Shown here: positions 62,049-64,000 of the stretch, piece after piece
Position numbering within the stretch: the first letter of the stretch is position 1
Layout: each line of letters opens with the position of its first letter
Assembly (NCBI GenBank): GCA_018613055.1
Contig: JAGGQZ010000009.1
Location: forward strand, 310,001 to 374,000
Origin: Chryseobacterium sp. ISL-80
GTDB lineage: Bacteria > Bacillota > Bacilli > Bacillales > Cytobacillaceae
DNA length: 64,000 nucleotides
Direction of reading: 5' to 3'
The notes under the pieces: model-generated
What the model was told of the DNA's origin: nothing
The model's database searches: none
What the model saw: the letters and a program-made list of their open reading frames with translations, nothing else
Program-made: the position numbers and the translations under genes

Positions 62049-62801
62049 ATGGCAAAAGGACAGAAAGTTTTATTTCTTGGGGTCTATGGAATGGAAGTTG
62101 TGGAGTGCGGAGGTGCACTTGCTAAGAACGTTCTAAATGGTGGGGAATCATTTGCATCTATCATGCTGTGCCGAGAAACTAGCCAACCACAGGTTAGGAA
62201 TGCAGCAGAAATACTTGGAGTAAAGGATATTACATTTCTGAATTTCCAGTATGGCACCGTTGATTTAAGCGTTGAATCCAAGAAAAAAATTATAAAAATT
62301 ATCAGAGAGGTTAAACCTGACATCATTATTACCCAAGATCCCGAACATTCCTTTCACGATTTGGACCCCGACCGTCGTCCGGCAATGACTTTGCTTCTCG
62401 AGTCCATCGCCCTTTCTAGCAGAGATTTTGCTTTAGATGAACTTCCAGGATTAGAACCTCATCCGATTCCAACTATTTACTACATGACACCGCACCATCC
62501 TAATACTGTCGTTGACATTACAGAAGTATGGGAGAAAAAAGAACGTGCAATGGATATGCTTGAAAGTCAATTGGAATTCAGTGGCATGCATTTTGATGAA
62601 ATGCTTGATCAGAAAGCAGCTGAAATTCTGTATCCAGGATTCTCAAAATTAACCAACTTTCAGGAAAAGGGAAGAGCTATACATCAAGTTCTAGATAAGG
62701 CTGTTCATGTTTATCATGGCCTTGCCACCCATGGTCATTTCGCTCTTGCGGAAGCCTATCGTAGAGAAGGGAATTTCCACTTGCAAGAATTAATGGTTTA
62801 A
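62049..62801 (+). CDS. PIG-L deacetylase-like protein lacking the canonical metal motif
   Basis: A 250-residue protein with the PIG-L/LmbE fold. The first strand and loop usually read AHPDDExxxxGG; here the bases encode GVYGMEVVECGG, so the His, Pro and both Asp residues are replaced. KPDIIITQDPEHSFHDLDPDRRPA keeps the second conserved region. Zinc-dependent deacetylation in the usual way seems unlikely. The ATG follows GAGGAGGGAAAATTA. It precedes an oligopeptide-type binding protein by 23 bases, forming an operon behind a CsoR-like site. Confidence 0.75.
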   Translation: MAKGQKVLFLGVYGMEVVECGGALAKNVLNGGESFASIMLCRETSQPQVRNAAEILGVKDITFLNFQYGTVDLSVESKKKIIKIIREVKPDIIITQDPEHSFHDLDPDRRPAMTLLLESIALSSRDFALDELPGLEPHPIPTIYYMTPHHPNTVVDITEVWEKKERAMDMLESQLEFSGMHFDEMLDQKAAEILYPGFSKLTNFQEKGRAIHQVLDKAVHVYHGLATHGHFALAEAYRREGNFHLQELMV

Positions 62802-62824
62802 CAAAATATAAGGGGGTTGGAAAA

Positions 62825-64000
62825 ATGAGGAAGTTAATATCACTTATTATTATTGCTCTTTTTGTTTTTTCTTCTGCAGGAAACAGTCTTGCTAAATCAG
62901 GAGTAGAATCACTAAAAATTGGAATTCTTAGTGATGAAAGCACGTTAAACCCTTATACTTATCAAACCGGTTATCCAGGTCTTGACTTGGTTAGCCTGCT
63001 GTATGACACTCTATTGCAACTAGACAAGGATAACAAACCAGTGCCGTGGCTTGTAAAAGAGTACAACGTCAGTGATGACGGACTGGAGTACAGTTTTAAA
63101 TTGAACGATAATATAAAATGGCATGATGGAGAAATGCTTACCTCTGATGATGTTAAGTTTACTGTAGATTATTTTATTAAATATCCTAAATCAAGATTTA
63201 CCAATCCTCTTAAAAACGTTGCCTCATTAACTGTTGAAAATGAAACTGACTTTACAATGACTCTTTCAAAACCCGATCCAAACTTTATTATTCAGCCTCT
63301 TGCGGATGTACCAATATTACCAGAGCATATTTGGTCAAAAATCTCAGCTCCTGACAGTGAAACCAATGCAATAGGAAGTGGGCCATACATTTTAAGTGAA
63401 CATAAGGCTGATCAATATTATAAAATGACCGCCAACAAGGACTATTTTAAAGAAGCTCCTCCTATTCAAGAAATCATATTTCCAATCATCAAAGATACTA
63501 CAGCACTTTACAATGCATTGAAGTCTGGGGAAATTGATGCAATCTCATCAAATATTTCTCCGGAGCTTGTTAGCCAATTCGAGTCTAACCCCTCATTAAA
63601 GATTTCACGTGGTGCAGGATTCAGCACCACATTATTCCAGCTAAATTCTGAAAAATATCCTATGACAGAAAAGCCTTTCAGACAGGCAATTGATCTTGCA
63701 ATAGATAAAAAAAGTTTGGTTGATATCGTGCTTTTAGGATTTGCAGAAGTCGGCAGCCCGGGTTTTATTCATCCGTCATCACCTTCATACAATAGTGAAG
63801 TAAAAACTTCTTACGATCCCGAAAAAGCAAAGAAAATCCTTGATGATGCTGGTTTCAAGGATACAAATGGGGACGGTTTCAGGGAAGACCAAAAAGGAAA
63901 AGAAATAAATTTCACAACACTAGTCCACTCTAACAATCCAATTAGAATCCGTGTTGCAGAACTGATTTCTGAAGCTATAAATGAGATAGGCATCAAAAAT
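62825..64000 (+). CDS. ABC transporter substrate-binding protein, oligopeptide/nickel type (3' end outside window)
   Basis: The open frame starts at ATG 62825 after GGGGGTTGG and runs past the window end (at least 392 residues). The signal peptide is MRKLISLIIIALFVFSSAG with an AxxxLAK end and no lipobox, unusual for a Gram-positive binding protein. SBP_bac_5 features follow: LNPYTYQTGYPG, WHDGEMLTSDDVKFTVDY and FRQAIDLAIDKKSLV. The family imports peptides, nickel or metallophores. Permease and ATPase genes are expected just beyond the window. Confidence 0.88.
   Translation, partial: MRKLISLIIIALFVFSSAGNSLAKSGVESLKIGILSDESTLNPYTYQTGYPGLDLVSLLYDTLLQLDKDNKPVPWLVKEYNVSDDGLEYSFKLNDNIKWHDGEMLTSDDVKFTVDYFIKYPKSRFTNPLKNVASLTVENETDFTMTLSKPDPNFIIQPLADVPILPEHIWSKISAPDSETNAIGSGPYILSEHKADQYYKMTANKDYFKEAPPIQEIIFPIIKDTTALYNALKSGEIDAISSNISPELVSQFESNPSLKISRGAGFSTTLFQLNSEKYPMTEKPFRQAIDLAIDKKSLVDIVLLGFAEVGSPGFIHPSSPSYNSEVKTSYDPEKAKKILDDAGFKDTNGDGFREDQKGKEINFTTLVHSNNPIRIRVAELISEAINEIGIKN

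Noticed and set aside
1-64000. tRNA or rRNA genes, T-box or common riboswitches
   Set aside because: No cloverleaf-like segments with GTTC-type arms, no rRNA signatures and no T-box or riboswitch core motifs were noticed on reading; a covariance-model search would be needed to exclude divergent ones.

Overview
The window is chromosomal DNA from an endospore-forming, Bacillus-like Firmicute (family Bacillaceae). Markers are TnrA, a YeeI-type YebC protein, YhfK-, YkgA-, YkvR- and YbxH-like proteins, CotF-type spore coat proteins, SpoIIP, strong AGGAGG ribosome binding sites, frequent TTG/GTG starts and B. subtilis-type TnrA, CcpA, Fnr and CsoR sites. Species cannot be named from the sequence alone.

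Region 1 (1-32.8 kb) looks like ordinary core genome. It holds the end of a branched-chain amino acid ABC transporter (livM-G-F-J), type II pantothenate kinase, two luciferase-like oxidoreductases, a nitrogen module (amtB and tnrA, each preceded by a perfect TnrA box), a DDAH-family enzyme, an alanine/sodium symporter, a patatin, a PhoD-like phosphatase, a GH18 protein, a YebC regulator, an erythromycin-esterase homologue, two divergent pairs of CotF-like coat genes, MscS, a dicarboxylate/glutamate symporter under a cre box, two MFS transporters and a nucleoside hydrolase. Between the DDAH gene and the symporter lies an array of 17 tandem 52-bp units (8666-9510), each able to fold into a long hairpin.

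Region 2 (about 32.8-43.2 kb) is strikingly AT-rich and mobile. It contains a two-gene Pycsar antiphage system (a three-segment membrane effector followed by a class III nucleotide cyclase). A Tn7-like transposition module follows: tnsA, tnsB, tnsC and two tniQ/tnsD-type genes. Convergent to them is a tyrosine-recombinase-like protein whose catalytic His and Tyr residues are all replaced, which makes it a candidate TnsF-like target selector. The TnsA also carries substitutions at expected nuclease residues. A cluster of 20-bp repeats near 32.8-32.96 kb and a Tn7-like terminus near 43.16 kb are candidate element boundaries, but no matching pair of ends or target duplication was found.

Region 3 (43.4-64 kb) is an accessory copper/redox region. 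A beta-propeller operon sits behind a well-spaced Fnr-type promoter. A degraded copA fragment is followed by a multicopper oxidase, a Rieske protein with an apparent frameshift, a ferric-reductase-like membrane protein, a Cys-rich four-helix copper-binding protein, an extra SpoIIP, csoR-copZ and copA (each with a CsoR-type operator), a YdhK lipoprotein, a sensor kinase/response regulator pair, a Met/His-rich membrane peptide and a membrane-anchored cupredoxin. A third CsoR-like operator precedes a PIG-L-like protein lacking its metal motif and an oligopeptide-type binding protein cut off by the window end. Together these suggest copper detoxification and oxidation outside the membrane, storage by the Cys-rich bundle, export by CopA, and possibly copper-regulated uptake of a peptide-like ligand.
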